Positions 63,995-64,000 of a stretch of 64,000 nt of DNA are shown in pieces. Where the stretch lies: contig NZ_CP064056.1 of assembly GCF_015775975.1 (NCBI RefSeq), positions 434,001-498,000 on the forward strand. Direction: 5' to 3'. How positions within the stretch are numbered: the stretch's first letter is position 1; each line of letters starts with the position of its first letter. Made by a program: the position numbers and the translations under genes. Source of the stretch: Staphylococcus lloydii. Its GTDB lineage: Bacteria > Bacillota > Bacilli > Staphylococcales > Staphylococcaceae. A model generated the notes under the pieces. That model saw only the letters and a list, made by a program, of their open reading frames with translations. It made no database searches and was not told where the DNA came from.

Positions 63995-64000
63995 TAATTT

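Overview
The window is AT-rich (low-GC Firmicute) and reads as a Staphylococcus chromosome, probably a coagulase-negative species. The evidence is protein-level resemblance to staphylococcal ProP, RocD/ArgCJB, MccB, FhuD2, IsaA-type secreted proteins, CopA/CopZ and VraD/VraE, with strong Shine-Dalgarno sites and short operons closed by rho-independent hairpins. The species cannot be named from sequence alone. No rRNA, tRNA, CRISPR array, transposase or prophage gene was seen.

Left part (1-10.5 kb): a truncated TPR protein, a ProP-like osmolyte/proline symporter, an APC amino-acid permease, then the arginine operon rocD/argD-argC-argJ-argB behind a good promoter with a candidate ARG box and CodY box, and a convergent M20 deacylase. 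Middle-left (10.8-22.4 kb): xylulokinase; a TPP riboswitch with terminator leading the thiazole operon tenI-thiO-thiS-thiG-thiF; a polyol-type MFS permease behind a CRE; argF, whose start region looks frameshifted; a metallo-beta-lactamase hydrolase plus class III-like zinc alcohol dehydrogenase behind a perfect CRE palindrome; and bioB with a BirA-type operator.

Middle (22.4-37.8 kb): a ROK repressor divergent from a lactose/cellobiose-class PTS operon (EIIC, an unknown TIM-barrel-like protein, EIIB, EIIA); a cystine ABC transporter (tcyABC); an ascorbate-class PTS operon (PRD regulator, EIIA, EIIB, EIIC); panE; manA with a ROK sugar kinase; and a split threonine/serine exporter. Right-middle (37.9-51.7 kb): divergent sulfur amino-acid genes metY and mccB; an ABC exporter with its TetR repressor; a thioesterase; a decayed ABC ATPase next to a FhuD2-like siderophore lipoprotein; MarR and VOC genes; a HAD phosphatase; UspA; pyrD; a fructosamine-kinase-family gene; and a family III CoA-transferase.

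Right end (51.9-64 kb): secreted and envelope functions. These are a V8-like glutamyl endopeptidase, a membrane-anchored M23 peptidase, a 6-pyruvoyl-tetrahydropterin-synthase homologue that has lost its zinc ligands, a PfoR-like EIIC membrane protein, an unknown 98-residue protein, an IsaA/Apf-type wall protein with a WalR box, an aminotransferase, copZ-copA under a CsoR-type operator, and a Bce-type antimicrobial-peptide transporter (VraDE-like).

Several controls can be read directly. Four CRE-like sites suggest CcpA control of sugar operons, CodY and ARG boxes sit at amino-acid genes, and dedicated operators lie at the biotin, copper, TetR, ROK and Bce-type loci. The most unusual items are the argF start region, the PTPS-like pseudoenzyme, the PTS operon whose only non-transport member has no known function, and the hydrolase/dehydrogenase pair under a perfect CRE.
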